This document shows, in pieces, positions 62,716-64,000 of a DNA stretch of 64,000 bases. Source of the DNA: Bathymodiolus brooksi (taxonomy: Eukaryota; Mollusca; Bivalvia; Mytilida; Modiolidae); contig OY804578.1 in the NCBI GenBank assembly GCA_963680875.1, positions 103,817,689-103,881,688 of the forward strand. The letters run 5' to 3'. The translations under genes and the position numbers were made by a program. Each line of letters opens with the position of its first letter. Position 1 is the stretch's first letter. A model generated the notes under the pieces. That model did no database searches and was not told where the DNA came from. It saw only the letters and a list, made by a program, of their open reading frames with translations.

Positions 62716-63160
62716 ATTTTCAACAACAGCAACTGTAGAATTGTAATATACAGTGAAATCAGTCTTAACTGAACATCATTGGCACCAACTTATGTATTGG
62801 GAATAGACAAGTGTTCAGTAAATACAGGTTAAATTAACAAAGATTTCCTGCCAAAAAATTCCTGTATTTCGACTAGCGTTCTTGAAGAAAAATAGGGTAG
62901 GTAGGTAGGCAAACCTTATTATCTTTTTTTTACAGAAGTTTTACAGGACAATTGTCCTAGTCCAAAAATGGCTATATTAACTTGTGAGTAGGCACTAACA
63001 ATTAGAGTTGGTAGAGTTAGTGGAAATACAGGTATTTTCTTTTCAACTGAACTTTATGTCCAATTAAACCTTAGATTTACCAATGAAATGAAAATCTTGA
63101 CAGAATACCATAAGTTCACTATTTCAAAGGTTAAATCGAATGGTGTTTACATGCTTCCAT
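62716..63160. other. Intron 19 stretch
   Basis: A degenerate transposon end-like pair near 62748-62835 (ACAGTGAAATCAGTCTTAAC, AGTGTTCAGTAAATACAGG-like) resembles the words near 35568. No exon recognised. Confidence 0.4.
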
Positions 63161-63165
63161 AATTA

Positions 63166-63697
63166 ATTATCCCCACGCCAACAAAGTTGCGAAGGGATAT
63201 AGTAACGCTACGTCCATCCGTCCGTCCTTCCGTAACATCCTTGTGAACACTCTAGAATCAACATCCTGCAATGGATTTTCACCAAACTTGGTACATACTG
63301 AGTCCTTAAGAGAATCTGGAACCCTATTGATTTTCAAGGTCATAGGTCAAAGGTCAAGGTCACTGGGTCAACTTTTTTACCGTGTAACATCCTTGTGAAC
63401 ACTCTAGAATCAACATCCTTCAATGGATTTTGACCAAACTTGGTACATACTTAATCCTTAGGTGAGTCTGGAACCCTATTGATTTTCAAGGTCATAGGTT
63501 AAAGGTCAAGGTCACAGGGTCTAATTTTTACCCTGTAACATCCTTGTGAACACTCTAGAATCAACATCCTTCAATGGATTTTGACCAAACTTGGTACATA
63601 CTTAGTCCTTAAGAGAATCTGGAACCCTATTGATTTTCAAGGTCAAAGGTCAAATTTTTAGGCGAGGGGATATGCCACGCTTTGCATTGCCCTTGTT
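63166..63697 (+). mobile_element. Rolling-circle-like element, family F
   Basis: Head ATTATCCCCACGCC, a short GTCC microsatellite (63213-63230), and three 151-bp core repeats starting at GTAACATCCTTGTGAACACT (63232, 63384, 63535) with CACCAAACTTGGTACATACT. The head-arm copy GGCGAGGGGATAT lies near 63661. The terminal hairpin is weak. Confidence 0.75.
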
Positions 63698-63765
63698 ATC
63701 TTTGAATATTTATATTTATGTCTTTAAATGGGATAAATATATATTGTTCTTAATTCTGCCCTTTG

Positions 63766-63922
63766 TTTGGTCATCTTATCTATGAGAATAGTTTAGAATT
63801 ATAGAATCGACTTCGGAGAACTTTGCAATATCCGACATCAAATTTCCTGATAAGTGTGTGTAAAGTTAAGCTCCGCCGGAAGTTGATTCTATATTTCTAT
63901 ACTGTTCTCGTAGTTAAGATGG
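63766..63922. repeat. Foldback MITE-like element
   Basis: CATCTTATCTATGAGAATAG...AATCGACTTCGG pairs with CCGGAAGTTGATT...CTGTTCTCGTAGTTAAGATG (arms about 45 bp). Loop is about 60 bp. Confidence 0.8.
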
Positions 63923-64000
63923 CGGAACCATAAATATTTATCCAATATATATGTATTCAAAGATAATTAACTATGGACAAAAAAAGACCATAAGAGCTAC

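Overview
The window is AT-rich eukaryotic DNA, most likely from a bivalve mollusc. That assignment is an inference from three things: the repeat content (pearl/Helentron-like elements with GTCC microsatellites, tRNA-headed SINEs, a Penelope-like element), the intron-rich gene structure, and GGTTAG-type SINE tails. I see one confident host gene. It is the 5' part of a CARMIL (LRRC16, capping protein/Arp2/3/myosin-I linker) gene on the + strand. I could place 19 coding exons between 9685 and 62101. They join in a consistent phase to give 1983 nt (661 codons). These cover the non-canonical PH domain, the linker and most or all of the leucine-rich-repeat horseshoe. The helical dimerisation domain, capping-protein-binding region and proline-rich tail must lie beyond position 64000.

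Layout. Bases 1-9531 are upstream of the gene and hold no confident host gene. They contain two near-identical 496-bp inverted arms (1-496 and 5365-5860) enclosing several smaller foldbacks, a non-LTR retrotransposon RT fragment (6943-7290, minus), a TTTA microsatellite, and a 1.18-kb element (8355-9531). That last element has ends made of inverted tandem arrays, carries a PHD-finger exon, and is flanked by an 8-bp duplication. It lies directly against the putative CARMIL promoter (9532-9684). The remainder is CARMIL exons in very long introns.

The introns are full of transposable and tandem DNA. They hold a hAT-like element (intron 1), two related TIR elements on either side of exon 3, a decayed Penelope-like element with inverted terminal repeats and a hammerhead-like core (intron 3), and 41-bp and 34-bp minisatellites (introns 7 and 10; about 19 and 106 copies). 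They also hold a 77-bp perfect hairpin with an 8-bp duplication (intron 8), a 66-bp satellite split by a later insertion (intron 15), and a pogo derivative, a Harbinger-like MITE and several rolling-circle-like elements (introns 16-19). Two SINE families recur throughout.

The most interesting signals are four. (i) Several sequence-unrelated element families share one blueprint: head hairpin, microsatellite, 150-177-bp core repeats, a second copy of one head arm, then a 6-bp-stem terminal hairpin. (ii) Hammerhead-ribozyme-like cores occur in Penelope-type repeats. (iii) A MULE-like element with array TIRs sits in the CARMIL promoter. (iv) Insertions bounded by exact target duplications allow the order of several events to be read. 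All identifications were made by eye; no database search was run.
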